A stretch of 50,154 nt of DNA from JAAZBV01 sp964460435 (GTDB lineage Bacteria; Desulfobacterota; DSM-4660; Desulfatiglandales; HGW-15), in NCBI GenBank assembly GCA_964460435.1, contig CAYWRH010000011.1, positions 1-50,154 of the forward strand, given 5' to 3'. Numbering within the stretch: the stretch's first letter is position 1; each line of letters begins with the position of its first letter. The notes beneath the pieces were generated by a model. That model was not told where the DNA came from, did no database searches, and saw nothing but the letters and a program-made list of their open reading frames with translations. Below, one piece after another: positions 27,260 to 36,169 of the stretch. A program made the position numbers and the translations under genes.

Positions 27260-28636
27260 ATGAGTCTTTTCCACTTAAAAGGGTTCCATGTAAAGGGGAG
27301 CTTCAGGCATGGAATTCATCCCCCGGAAAACAAGATGCTCTCCGGGTCATCACAGATCGAGGTCATAAGAGAATCTGAAACAGTCACACTACCGCTGCTT
27401 CAGCATGTTGGGGCGCCGGCAAAGCAGATTGTAGAGCCAAAACAGGAGGTCAAATTTGGCCAGATGGTTGCAGCCGGTGAGGCCTTTATCTCAGCCTCAA
27501 TACATTCTCCTGTATCAGGCATCGTTAAAAATAACAGAAATGTGACCATGGTGAACGGAAGGCGTCTGCCCGCAATTGTCATTCAAAGCCAGGGTGAACA
27601 GGTTGATAGTGGCCTATTATGGGCAGAGATGACCTCTGACGACTGGCCCCTAGACAAGATATCTTCATATGACCCTCAGCAGATCACGAGGAGCATCCGG
27701 GATTCAGGCATTGTGGGCCTTGGCGGCGCTGCATTCCCTGCCCATGTAAAAATCGCGGCTAGCGAGAAACGGAAAATTGATACACTCCTTATAAACGGAT
27801 GCGAATGTGAACCTTATCTTACCAGTGATTACAGGCTTATGATTGAGGCGCCTTATGCCATTGTTGCTGGCGCCCTTATAGCCGCCCATGCAATATCTGC
27901 CGGAGAAACTATCATATGTATTGAGGATAATAAACCTGAAGCAATCGGTAAACTCAGGCAGGCAGTTTATGGCACATCCATCAAGATAGCGGTCCTCAGG
28001 ACAAAATACCCCCAGGGGAGCGAAAAACAGCTTATAAAGTCGGTGCTGGGGCTTGAGGTTCCACTTGGAGGTCTTCCAGGAGATATAGGTGTTAATGTAA
28101 GCAATACCGGCACTATGGCTGCCACTGCAATGGCGGTAATAAAGGGAAGGCCTTTAACACACAGGGTATTGAGTGTCACAGGGAAAGGTATAAACACCCC
28201 AAAAAATCTCTTCATACCCATTGGTATTTCAATTGGGGAGATAATCGCATATTGCGGAGGGCTTAGGGAAGATGCATCCAGGATTGTGGCCGGAGGCCCC
28301 ATGATGGGATTTGCCTTCTCTGATCTTACGACCCCGATAATAAAGGGGAATACAGGCATTATTGTATTCTCAAAAGAGGAGATCAGTAGATCAGAAGAAA
28401 CAGCATGCATCAGGTGCGGAAGATGCGTTGATGCCTGCCCCATGAACCTGGTGCCCACAAGGCTTGCCATGTCATCAAGATATAATAATCCGGAAATTGC
28501 ATTAAAATACCATATTAATGCATGTTTCGAATGCGGGTGTTGCGCATATGTGTGCCCCGCCAAGATAAATCTAGTGCAGTTGATAAGGTCAGGTAAAAGA
28601 CTTGCGGCAAATCAACAGGCACTGAATAAAAGGTAA
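27260..28636 (+). CDS. rnfC: Ion-translocating oxidoreductase complex subunit C
   Basis: 458 residues. NADH/FMN-binding region at about 145-215 (GIVGLGGAAFPAHVK, LLINGCECEPYLTSD). Two [4Fe-4S] motifs near the C-terminus (CIRCGRCVDACP and CFECGCCAYVCP). RnfC is the cytoplasmic NADH-facing subunit of the Rnf complex, which couples electron flow between reduced ferredoxin and NAD+ to ion transport across the inner membrane. First gene of rnfCDGEAB, 7 bases before rnfD. The AT-rich 160-base upstream spacer should carry the promoter. Confidence 0.96.
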   Translation: MSLFHLKGFHVKGSFRHGIHPPENKMLSGSSQIEVIRESETVTLPLLQHVGAPAKQIVEPKQEVKFGQMVAAGEAFISASIHSPVSGIVKNNRNVTMVNGRRLPAIVIQSQGEQVDSGLLWAEMTSDDWPLDKISSYDPQQITRSIRDSGIVGLGGAAFPAHVKIAASEKRKIDTLLINGCECEPYLTSDYRLMIEAPYAIVAGALIAAHAISAGETIICIEDNKPEAIGKLRQAVYGTSIKIAVLRTKYPQGSEKQLIKSVLGLEVPLGGLPGDIGVNVSNTGTMAATAMAVIKGRPLTHRVLSVTGKGINTPKNLFIPIGISIGEIIAYCGGLREDASRIVAGGPMMGFAFSDLTTPIIKGNTGIIVFSKEEISRSEETACIRCGRCVDACPMNLVPTRLAMSSRYNNPEIALKYHINACFECGCCAYVCPAKINLVQLIRSGKRLAANQQALNKR

Positions 28637-28643
28637 ATGTGCC

Positions 28644-29633
28644 ATGCCTGAAATTACCAATTCCAAAGATACTACATTAGAAGCAGGGCCGGTTATCGAT
28701 GTATCCTCCTCCCCTCATATGCTGGACAGCAAGGCAGGAACCAGAAGGACAATGATAGATGTTATTATTGCCCTGATACCGGTCATGGCTGCATCTGTTT
28801 ACCTCTTCAGATTATATGCTGTGAAACAGATAGTGATTTGTACATTTTCATCTCTTTTAGCAGAGGTGATCTTTATCAGGATGAGGGGAAAATCAATAAC
28901 CATTAATGACTTTTCAGCAGCCGTAACAGGGATAATAGTGGCCTTATCCCTGCCGCCATCCATGCCCTGGTTTGTGGGCGCTATAGCCGGCATTGCCGCC
29001 ATAGGGCTGGGCAAGGCCATTTATGGCGGACTGGGGATGAACATCTTTAACCCCGCAATGGTTGGAAGGGCATTTGTCATTATAGCATTTACCGGGATAC
29101 TAGGCGCTGATGCATATATGAATCTATCCGGTGTTGCAGATGCAGTTTCCGGCGCAACACCTCTTACAGCGCTCAAATACAGTGGCGTTCATACTGCATT
29201 GTCCAGTATGCTCTGGGGAAATACCCCGGGTTCACTTGGAGAAACAAGCGCTGTGGCCTGTGTCATTGGAGGCATCTTCCTGATAGCAAGAAAGGCTGCC
29301 TCATGGGAGATACCTGTTAGCGTAATTGCAGCCATTGCAATAATAGCAGGCATAGTTGATCTTATAGGCGGCCATTCGGGCCTCTATTTTTACCATTATA
29401 TCTTTGGCGGTGCGACCATGTTCGGCGCATTCTTTATTGCCACAGACCCTGTAACCTCACCACTTACATTTAAAGGAAAGGTGTGCTTTGGCGCGGGAGT
29501 GGGATTCTTAACCATGATCATGAGGATGTACAGCGGTTATCCTGAATCCTTCATGTTTGCAATCCTTTTAATGAATGCGATTACCCCGCTTATAAACAGG
29601 TGGTTTATACCAAAACCGTTCGGGGGTAAATAA
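28644..29633 (+). CDS. rnfD: Ion-translocating oxidoreductase complex subunit D
   Basis: 329 residues, multi-helix membrane protein of the NqrB/RnfD family. The covalent FMN attachment motif is present: VSGATPLTAL with T172. Other family motifs: GGLGMNIFNPAMVGRAF and FFIATDPVTSP. It forms the membrane electron path with RnfG, RnfE and RnfA. It ends 1 base before rnfG. Confidence 0.96.
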   Translation: MPEITNSKDTTLEAGPVIDVSSSPHMLDSKAGTRRTMIDVIIALIPVMAASVYLFRLYAVKQIVICTFSSLLAEVIFIRMRGKSITINDFSAAVTGIIVALSLPPSMPWFVGAIAGIAAIGLGKAIYGGLGMNIFNPAMVGRAFVIIAFTGILGADAYMNLSGVADAVSGATPLTALKYSGVHTALSSMLWGNTPGSLGETSAVACVIGGIFLIARKAASWEIPVSVIAAIAIIAGIVDLIGGHSGLYFYHYIFGGATMFGAFFIATDPVTSPLTFKGKVCFGAGVGFLTMIMRMYSGYPESFMFAILLMNAITPLINRWFIPKPFGGK

Positions 29634-29634
29634 T

Positions 29635-30282
29635 ATGGGAACATTTAAGAACAGCTATTTAATGGAGGGGTGGCTTATCATAGTGCTCTCGGTACTCTTC
29701 AGTGTCACACTTGCGGCTGTCAATATCAGGCTATCACCTGTGATTGAGGAAAACAAAGTAAAAGAGACGATGGAGAGGATACCGGCACTGATTTCAGGCG
29801 GATCAGGCACCGGCTCAGCAGAGATCACCCCTTTTGCCATTAAACAGAGGAGCATAAAGGCTCAAAAAAACGGGATAACAAAGTCATACATTGCCTATGA
29901 TGCCTTTAATGATACAAATGATGTGGCAGGCCATGTTATAAAGGCATCGGGGCAGGGATATGCCGATAAAATAGAGCTATTATTAGGGCTTGACAAGACA
30001 GGAGAAAAGATCACAGGCATTTTTATACTTGATCAGAAGGAGACGCCTGGCCTTGGCAACAGGATTATTGAAGAGGGCTTCAGGAGCCAGTTTGCAGGTA
30101 AATCCTCTGATACCCCTCTTGTAGTTATCAAGGGCAAATCTGCAAAACAAAATGAGATTGACGCTATTTCAGGCGCAACGATTTCATCAAGGAGTGTGGC
30201 GGATATAATCAACAGCGCCATAGGTGATGTTAAAAAAGAGATAGCAAAATTACCTGAATCATATAATATGGAGAACAAGTAA
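29635..30282 (+). CDS. rnfG: Ion-translocating oxidoreductase complex subunit G
   Basis: 215 residues. One N-terminal membrane helix (about 12-30) then a periplasmic FMN-binding domain. The covalent FMN site is T182 in ISGATISSRSV. Motif ETPGLGNRI is typical. It passes electrons across the membrane face of the Rnf complex. Its TAA overlaps the ATG of rnfE by one base. Confidence 0.95.
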   Translation: MGTFKNSYLMEGWLIIVLSVLFSVTLAAVNIRLSPVIEENKVKETMERIPALISGGSGTGSAEITPFAIKQRSIKAQKNGITKSYIAYDAFNDTNDVAGHVIKASGQGYADKIELLLGLDKTGEKITGIFILDQKETPGLGNRIIEEGFRSQFAGKSSDTPLVVIKGKSAKQNEIDAISGATISSRSVADIINSAIGDVKKEIAKLPESYNMENK

Positions 30283-30893
30283 TGGCTGATCAACCCACTG
30301 CCATTGAGAGATTCATAAACGGCATACTGCCTGAAAACCCTGTTTACAGGCAGTTGCTCGGGCTGTGCCCCACCCTTGCTGTAACAAACGGCCTAAAGCA
30401 GGCGATCACTATGGCCTGCTCGGTAGCCTTTGTGCTTTTATGTGCAAATGTCGTTATCAGCCTCATTAGAAACCTTCTTAAACCGCATCTGCGCATACTG
30501 GTCTTCACACTTACAATCGCTGTTTTTGTAACAATAGCAGACCGTTTTCTTGCAGCATATTTTTTTCAGATGAGCAAAACACTCGGGCCATATATACCGC
30601 TTATCATAGTAAACTGCATCATAATTGCCCGATGCGAGGTGTGTGCATCAAAGCAACCGGTCTTTATCGCAGCATCTGATGCCATGGGACAGTCCATTGG
30701 TTATGGTCTTGCACTGATAAGCATTGCATCTGTAAGGGAGATACTGGGGACAGGCGGCCTGTTCGGGGTACAGATTTTGCCAGCCTCATGGCCTGACTGG
30801 GTAATAATGGTGTTACCGCCCGGCGCATTTATCACGCTGGGTTTAATTCTGGGGCTTGTAAACTTTATAGACATGAAAAGATCCGGTAAATAA
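30282..30893 (+). CDS. rnfE: Ion-translocating oxidoreductase complex subunit E
   Basis: 203 residues, six-helix membrane protein of the RnfE/NqrD family. Family motifs are NPVYRQLLGLCPTLAVT at the start, LIIVNCIIIARCEVCAS in the middle (conserved cysteines) and REILGTGGLFG. It overlaps rnfG by one base; rnfA follows after 46 bases. Confidence 0.95.
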   Translation: MADQPTAIERFINGILPENPVYRQLLGLCPTLAVTNGLKQAITMACSVAFVLLCANVVISLIRNLLKPHLRILVFTLTIAVFVTIADRFLAAYFFQMSKTLGPYIPLIIVNCIIIARCEVCASKQPVFIAASDAMGQSIGYGLALISIASVREILGTGGLFGVQILPASWPDWVIMVLPPGAFITLGLILGLVNFIDMKRSGK

Positions 30894-30939
30894 TATAGAG
30901 AAAGTTATTGATGATTATAAACAGTATACAGGTGTTTGA

Positions 30940-31758
30940 ATGACATATCTTTTTGACATATTGCTGATTGCGTTGACTGCGGCGCTCATAAACAATTTTG
31001 TGCTCTACTATTTTGTAGGTCAATGTCCCTTTATAGGTGTATCAAAAAATGTAAGCATGGCCTTTGGCATGGGATGTGCTGTGACATTTGTAATGGTCAT
31101 TGCATCAGCAATATGCTGGGCAATCACCAGGCTTGTCCTGATGCCTGGAGCGCCTCTCTCCAGCTATATTGCAGGTCTGTTTATGCCTGGGGCATTAGCC
31201 TCAACAATTGACCTTACCATACTGAGTTATACTATTTATATCTTTGCAATAGCCGGAGCGGTTCAGTTTGTGGAGATGTATCTTAAAAAATTCTTTCCGC
31301 TCCTGTACAGCTCATTCGGGGTATTTCTACCTTTGATTACCACCAACTGCGCAATACTTTTTGCATGCCTCACAATAATGAGCCATATTGTGGGTGTTGA
31401 TAACCCTGATGATATCTGGGATATGGGAAGAGCTGTCACACTGGCGACATTTGGAGGTGTAGGCTTTACCATTGCCATATCAATTATGGCCGGAATCAGG
31501 GAAGAGCTTCAGCTCAGCGATATACCTAAACCGTTTAAGGGCGCCGGCATAACACTTGTAACAGCAGGAATACTGGCAATTGCCTTTATGGGTTTTACAG
31601 GCATGGATTCCGGTATCAGAAAGGCTGTTATGCCTGTTATTAATAACAGCGCTGCGACAGAAAATTATGAATCAGACAATAAAATCCACACAGTATCAAC
31701 ATTGTCCGAAAGGAACCATCTTTACATAACAGATATGGACAGGGGTATAAAAAATTGA
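30940..31758 (+). CDS. rnfA: Ion-translocating oxidoreductase complex subunit A with C-terminal tail
   Basis: 272 residues, longer than the usual 190-200. The RnfA core is clear: NNFVLYYFVGQCPFIGVS, LITTNCAILFACL, VGFTIAISIMAGIREEL and AGILAIAFMGFTGM. After residue about 225 comes a hydrophilic tail of about 45 residues (NNSAATENYESDNK and on) with no recognised motif. It overlaps the rnfB start by 4 bases. The internal loop around residue 65-85 is also somewhat expanded. Confidence 0.94.
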   Translation: MTYLFDILLIALTAALINNFVLYYFVGQCPFIGVSKNVSMAFGMGCAVTFVMVIASAICWAITRLVLMPGAPLSSYIAGLFMPGALASTIDLTILSYTIYIFAIAGAVQFVEMYLKKFFPLLYSSFGVFLPLITTNCAILFACLTIMSHIVGVDNPDDIWDMGRAVTLATFGGVGFTIAISIMAGIREELQLSDIPKPFKGAGITLVTAGILAIAFMGFTGMDSGIRKAVMPVINNSAATENYESDNKIHTVSTLSERNHLYITDMDRGIKN

Positions 31759-32570
31759 CGCTTATTACCGTCTTGATTGCTGCATGCACTCTGTTTATCC
31801 TTGCAGTAACAGTATGCTGGATACTTGGATGGGCAAACATAAAATTCAAGGTTGAAGTTGACCCAAAGATCGAGGAGGTCCTTATGGCGCTTCCAGGCGC
31901 CAACTGCGGAGGTTGCGGTTATATTGGATGCGGTGATTATGCTGCTGCCATTGTTAATAGCAGTGTGCCTGTAAATAAATGTTCAGTCGGCGGAGAATCA
32001 TCTGCTTTAAAGATAGCAGGGATAATGGGTGTTGACCCGGGCCGGATGATAAAATCCTATGCTGTTGTACACTGCGGATCAGGCTTGGGTGAGCGTCTTA
32101 AGCGAACAGATTATCATGGCGAAAAAACGTGCTCCGGAGCGAACCAGGTTGCTGGGATTCAGGGCTGTACATACGGTTGCCTCGGGTTTAAAGACTGTGT
32201 ACAGGCATGCAAGTATGATGCAATAGATGTTGTGGATGGCCTTGCTAAAGTGGATTATAAGAAGTGCACAGGTTGCGGCGCATGCGCCCGTGTATGTCCA
32301 AGGGGTATTATTGCTATTGTGCCATTTAATGAAAACAGCATCCCTGTGGTTGCATGCTCCAATAAAGATTCAGGGAAGGAATCAAAAGAGGTGTGTGAAA
32401 GGTCCTGCATTGGCTGCAGGGCATGCTCAAAACTCTCTGATATATTCACGGTTGAAGGCAATCTTTCAAGGTCTGAATACAGCGCCTACAGTGAGTCAAA
32501 AAATGAGGATGTATTGAAGGCAATGGAAAAATGCCCTACAAAGTGCATACTGTTTGCCGGAAGGGTTTAA
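31755..32570 (+). CDS. rnfB: Ion-translocating oxidoreductase complex subunit B
   Basis: 271 residues. One N-terminal membrane helix (about 3-27), then the RnfB four-cysteine cluster motif (C51, C54, C59, C76 in GANCGGCGYIGCG to NKC) and two ferredoxin-type [4Fe-4S] motifs: C-TYG-C with DCVQACKYDA, and CTGCGACARVCP. Further cysteines (CIGCRACSK and CPTKC) may bind more clusters. RnfB receives electrons from ferredoxin. The start is TTG at 31755, overlapping the TGA of rnfA (TTGA). It ends the operon, converging on a HAD gene 3 bases away. Confidence 0.95.
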   Translation: MTLITVLIAACTLFILAVTVCWILGWANIKFKVEVDPKIEEVLMALPGANCGGCGYIGCGDYAAAIVNSSVPVNKCSVGGESSALKIAGIMGVDPGRMIKSYAVVHCGSGLGERLKRTDYHGEKTCSGANQVAGIQGCTYGCLGFKDCVQACKYDAIDVVDGLAKVDYKKCTGCGACARVCPRGIIAIVPFNENSIPVVACSNKDSGKESKEVCERSCIGCRACSKLSDIFTVEGNLSRSEYSAYSESKNEDVLKAMEKCPTKCILFAGRV

Positions 32571-32573
32571 CAG

Positions 32574-33233
32574 TCATATAAAAATTGCTTCAAAATCCGT
32601 GATCACCATATTCAGAGAATTATAAATCCTGTGCCCAAGCCCCTTTATCTCTTCTGATGGGGGCACAAGATCAGGGATCTGTATAACATGCATACCTGCG
32701 GCATGGGCTGCTTTTACACCATTTTCCGAATCCTCAAAAACAATGCATTCATCCGGGCTCATTCCAAGTCTCTCCGCAGTCTTCAGGTATATTTCAGGAT
32801 CAGGTTTTCCATTTGTCACGTGATCCCCGCCAATAACAAACCTGAAATAATTGATGATACCTGTGGATTCAAGGGTGTTTACAGCATCGTGATATCCTGT
32901 TGATGTGGCAATAGCCATGGGAAGCGGTACTGAGCTGATTTTTTCAAGCAGATTAACTGCCCCCTCCTTTATTGGTATGGAATTGGTTGAGAGATATGTT
33001 TCAACATTTTTTATCCATACCTCCCTGAACCTCTCATGGTTGTATCTTCTGCCAAATCCCTCTGTAAGTATATGCTTTGTCCTTACCGAGTTTGTCCCGA
33101 TAATACTGATAAACAGGCGCATATCAAATTTATGGTTAAGCTCTTTACATGTATTAATAAAGGCATCCAGAAAGATCCTTTCAGTATCAAGCAGAAGCCC
33201 ATCCATATCAAAAATAGCAGCTTTATATTTCAT
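32574..33233 (-). CDS. HAD-superfamily phosphatase, beta-phosphoglucomutase-like
   Basis: 219 residues from ATG 33233, chosen because it overlaps the upstream stop by ATGA and gives MKYKAAIFDMDG. Motif I is FDMDGLLLD with D9 and D11; motif II is ATSTGY; motif III/IV is GKPDPEIYLKTAERLG with VFEDSENGVKAAHAAGM. Cap type resembles phosphoglycolate phosphatases and beta-phosphoglucomutase. Substrate unknown. Translational coupling to the exported protein gene is unusual because one product is cytoplasmic. Confidence 0.88.
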   Translation of the reverse strand: MKYKAAIFDMDGLLLDTERIFLDAFINTCKELNHKFDMRLFISIIGTNSVRTKHILTEGFGRRYNHERFREVWIKNVETYLSTNSIPIKEGAVNLLEKISSVPLPMAIATSTGYHDAVNTLESTGIINYFRFVIGGDHVTNGKPDPEIYLKTAERLGMSPDECIVFEDSENGVKAAHAAGMHVIQIPDLVPPSEEIKGLGHRIYNSLNMVITDFEAIFI

Positions 33234-34057
33234 CTTTCCAGCAGAAGCTTCAATAACCACGCCTTATCTTCCACACCCGAGACACCGGTTATCATGCCAT
33301 TCGATATAACAACTCCAATGAACCCCTCATATGGAACCTCGCGGTACAATACTGTCTTATCCTTCTGTGTCTCTTTCTGCCATTTTTCATTCAGCGTCTT
33401 CCATGTTCCATCAGCCTGATCCTTTTTTGGAGTAAAAATTACAAAGGATCTGTAACCCTTTCCATCAGGTGCCCTGTAATCAGCAGAGACAACATTATTG
33501 ATCTCGCTTAACCCCATATACCCTGAGGTAATATATTTTAGGGTTCCGGGTATCATATCCTTCTGGGGCAGCATCCTTAATTCAGAAGGAAATTCTGAAG
33601 TTCCGGGTAAAGATGCTGAAACATCCTTAAGTATCTCTTCGCCATCTTTCACAGTTAATTGGCCCTGCTGTATCATGACCTTAACATAGAACCTGTCCTT
33701 TAACATGAGGGCGCTGTATGGCGCAATTACCACTGCCTCTGACCCTATTGCAAGCGGCTTTGCATCATCAGGCCGTTCTGTTGAATAGATGCCAAATGCG
33801 TTGATAGGGCTTCCCATATCATATATATCAACCGTGACAATAACATCATTCTTCCGGAATTCGCGTAACTTTAAGATCTGAAAATCATAGTTAATAAACG
33901 AATCAGCAGCCCCATCTATATATTTCCATAAATTGGCAGGCCTGTAGATAATTATATCTCCACTGGTTTTCCATCCCTTTATCTGAGGGAAATCATCGCC
34001 ATATAGTCCTGCTGAGAATGTTAAAAACAATAATAAGAACAATAATAGTTTTTTCAT
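33230..34057 (-). CDS. Exported DUF6599-like protein
   Basis: 275 residues from ATG 34057, which has GGAG 5 bases upstream; an upstream frame extends further but lacks a good start. Signal peptide MKKLLLFLLLFLTFSAG. The mature part is beta-rich with IYRPANLWKYIDGAADSFI, a pattern I associate with DUF6599-type proteins, and ends in GVSGVEDKAWLLKLLLE. Function unknown; periplasmic or outer-membrane lipoprotein-like location likely. Coupled to the HAD gene by a 4-base overlap. Confidence 0.72.
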   Translation of the reverse strand: MKKLLLFLLLFLTFSAGLYGDDFPQIKGWKTSGDIIIYRPANLWKYIDGAADSFINYDFQILKLREFRKNDVIVTVDIYDMGSPINAFGIYSTERPDDAKPLAIGSEAVVIAPYSALMLKDRFYVKVMIQQGQLTVKDGEEILKDVSASLPGTSEFPSELRMLPQKDMIPGTLKYITSGYMGLSEINNVVSADYRAPDGKGYRSFVIFTPKKDQADGTWKTLNEKWQKETQKDKTVLYREVPYEGFIGVVISNGMITGVSGVEDKAWLLKLLLER

Positions 34058-34125
34058 AAAATCTCCGGTAACTAAATATTGTATTACATAAATATAGGAA
34101 TATATGACATACATTGTTAGTGCTA

Positions 34126-34200
34126 ACCACGGAGGACACGGAGAGCACGGAGTAAAAACTTAAAAAATAAATTCTCCGTATCCTCTGTGTCCTCTGTGGT
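34126..34200. repeat. Long imperfect hairpin with CACGGAG repeats
   Basis: Two 27-base arms (34126-34152 and 34174-34200) are reverse complementary at 22 of 27 positions; several of the rest are G-T wobbles. The left arm holds CACGGAG three times at 9-base spacing. It sits between the aldo/keto reductase end and the exported protein start. It resembles a widespread intergenic REP-like repeat that I recall from deltaproteobacterial genomes. Confidence 0.7.
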
Positions 34201-34225
34201 GATAAAAATTATCCCATATTTAAAA

Positions 34226-35590
34226 TTAAGCCAGCGTAAGCATCGAATGCGCATTCAGCAGATTATTCCTTATCATAACCCCGTATGGGCACCTGGCTTC
34301 ACATGGCGCATTACACCCTGCGCATGGCACTGCATTGCTTTCATTACGGGTCTTGAGGTTTGCATATTTTTCCATGGCCAGCCTCTCATATCCCTGCTCA
34401 TAGTAATATGAATATCTCATTATTGTGCTTACCGGCACAGCATGTTTGCATGAGACTGAACATTCAGTACATGCATGGCGACAGTATGAAAAGCCCAGTG
34501 TGTTTTTGAAATCATCAAGCAATGATACCTGTGTGGGTGTTAATTTTTCGCCTGAAAGGGCAATAGATTTATCTGCCTTGTCAAAATCAGCCATGCTTAC
34601 ACATATGGTATGCATATCACTGTTCTGAAGAACCCACTTAACGCTTGCCTCCCATAGCTGACTTTCTGAATTAAGACCATACTTTGCGATAAAAGGTTTT
34701 GTCTGCTCCCATGCCACCTTGTCACCCTCCACCATTGCCTTAACCTGGTTTTTAGCTGCCTCATCGTCCATGCCAAAACCCTTCATCATCTTGATGCGTT
34801 CCTCCTGCTCCGGGGTGGGTCTGGCCGGGTTAAAGTCAGGCACATCCTTTATTTTACCGGGGGCAACCTTCATTGCAGTTGTTCCGATATTATATTTTTT
34901 ACATGCAGCAAGGATCTTTTCACCCTCTTCTTTTTTTAAGAAATTATAAACAAAGAGCGCTATATCAAATCTGCCGTCTTCAGCCGCTGATACAATCACC
35001 TTCTCCATCGAGTCTTCACCCATTCCCCTTGGCCCATGACAGGCAACACCAGCGTGTTTTAACTTGCCATCAGCCTTTAATCTTTTTACTGCTGAGTGAA
35101 ATGCCTCATTTTTAATCTGGCTTACAGAGGAAGTGCCCGATATAAGCAGGGCATCCACATAATCAGTTCTCATCCTTTCAAGGCATTTTGTAAACCTGTC
35201 AACAATACTCTGCTCAGACTCATCCGGGGTAAAGTCCAGCTTGGTAGTGATGAATATCTTTTTTCTGTCCATATGGGGCATTGCCTTTCCGATAGCTGTT
35301 TCAGATGCCCCGCGGCCATATCTTTCTGCTGTATCAAAGTAGTTTAATCCCTTGTCATAGGCATATCTTACAAGATTGCCCTCGGTAAGAGATGCACATC
35401 CCATGCCGATATCAGAGGCAGCAAAACCTGTTCTGCCAAGGAGCCTTGTCTGTTTGATCCTGATCTCCTTTCTGGTTTCAGCAGCAAAAGATATCGGTGC
35501 AATTGATGCACCGGCAATAACAGCGCCGCTTATTCCTAAGAAATCACGCCTGGATACCCTGCTTCTGTCATCTTTTCTGTTCTCTTTCAT
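34226..35590 (-). CDS. Tat-exported ferredoxin-type aldo/keto reductase
   Basis: 454 residues. Tat signal: SRRDFLG at 13-19 followed by a hydrophobic AGASIAP stretch. Aldo/keto reductase barrel at about 45-330, with catalytic D86, Y91 (RYG) and K117 (TKLDF) and a later histidine (ACHGPRG). The C-terminal part has two cysteine groups, CRHACTECSVSC and CAGCNAPCEARCP, able to bind an iron-sulfur cluster. Substrate unknown. An exported Fe-S reductase of this family suggests assembly in the cytoplasm before Tat export. GGAGGAG precedes the ATG. Confidence 0.88.
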   Translation of the reverse strand: MKENRKDDRSRVSRRDFLGISGAVIAGASIAPISFAAETRKEIRIKQTRLLGRTGFAASDIGMGCASLTEGNLVRYAYDKGLNYFDTAERYGRGASETAIGKAMPHMDRKKIFITTKLDFTPDESEQSIVDRFTKCLERMRTDYVDALLISGTSSVSQIKNEAFHSAVKRLKADGKLKHAGVACHGPRGMGEDSMEKVIVSAAEDGRFDIALFVYNFLKKEEGEKILAACKKYNIGTTAMKVAPGKIKDVPDFNPARPTPEQEERIKMMKGFGMDDEAAKNQVKAMVEGDKVAWEQTKPFIAKYGLNSESQLWEASVKWVLQNSDMHTICVSMADFDKADKSIALSGEKLTPTQVSLLDDFKNTLGFSYCRHACTECSVSCKHAVPVSTIMRYSYYYEQGYERLAMEKYANLKTRNESNAVPCAGCNAPCEARCPYGVMIRNNLLNAHSMLTLA

Positions 35591-35748
35591 ATGCTCCTCC
35601 CAAGGTTTTAAGAGTTAAGGATGTGCTTTTTTTGTATTTAAACAGGGGGTAATATAACAGTAAAAAAGGGAGATATCAAATATCAATTTGAGAACCACAA
35701 ATCCCCTTGACATATGGAGCATGGATTGTTTATTATCCCCAAATCCTC

Positions 35749-35823
35749 AGGCGCGTAGCTCAGGGGGAGAGCACTACCTCGACACGGTAGGGGTCATGGG
35801 TTCAAATCCCTTCGCGCCTACCA
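35749..35823 (+). tRNA. tRNA-Val (GAC)
   Basis: 75 bases with encoded CCA. Acceptor AGGCGCG pairs fully with CGCGCCT; D stem GCTC/GAGC; anticodon stem CTACC/GGTAG with loop TCGACAC, giving anticodon GAC; T loop TTCAAAT. Two oddities: base 33 is C instead of the nearly invariant U, and the T stem has a T-T mismatch (ATGGG/CCCTT). Followed by a strong terminator. Confidence 0.9.
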
Positions 35824-35834
35824 CCACAAAATAC

Positions 35835-35864
35835 AAAAAGCCGCTTAAAACAAGCGGCTTTTTT
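35835..35864 (+). terminator. Rho-independent terminator of tRNA-Val
   Basis: Perfect stem of about 11 bp (AAAAGCCGCTT / AAGCGGCTTTT) with a 5-base loop, followed by a T run (35859-35864), 12 bases after the tRNA. Confidence 0.9.
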
Positions 35865-36169
35865 CTTTTATATATATTTCAGATTTATGATTTTTATGCA
35901 GGGGTAGACCGCATTGTGCCATCAAGTTCCTGCATTTATTATGTTGCTATTATCCCCTGTGAGCCTGTTCCAGCAGCTCATTCAACCACATGTGAATAGG
36001 GCATACATACCCATGCCCTTTAGATATGCAGTCAATCATAAAAAAGTAGTCAATTTTCCAACTCTTGTGATATGATTCCCCTTAGTGTTTTAAGGATGAA
36101 GTTTTTCATAATAGAGTGTTATTTGATATTATATCACTGCAATGATAAGTAACTAAGAGTTTTTATCTT
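35865..36169. other. Intergenic region before the PAS sensor
   Basis: About 305 bases without a convincing gene. It contains a 6-bp inverted repeat GGGCAT/ATGCCC (35999-36018, 8-base loop) and several short AT-rich stretches. It must hold the promoter of the PAS gene; no consensus box stands out. Confidence 0.4.
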
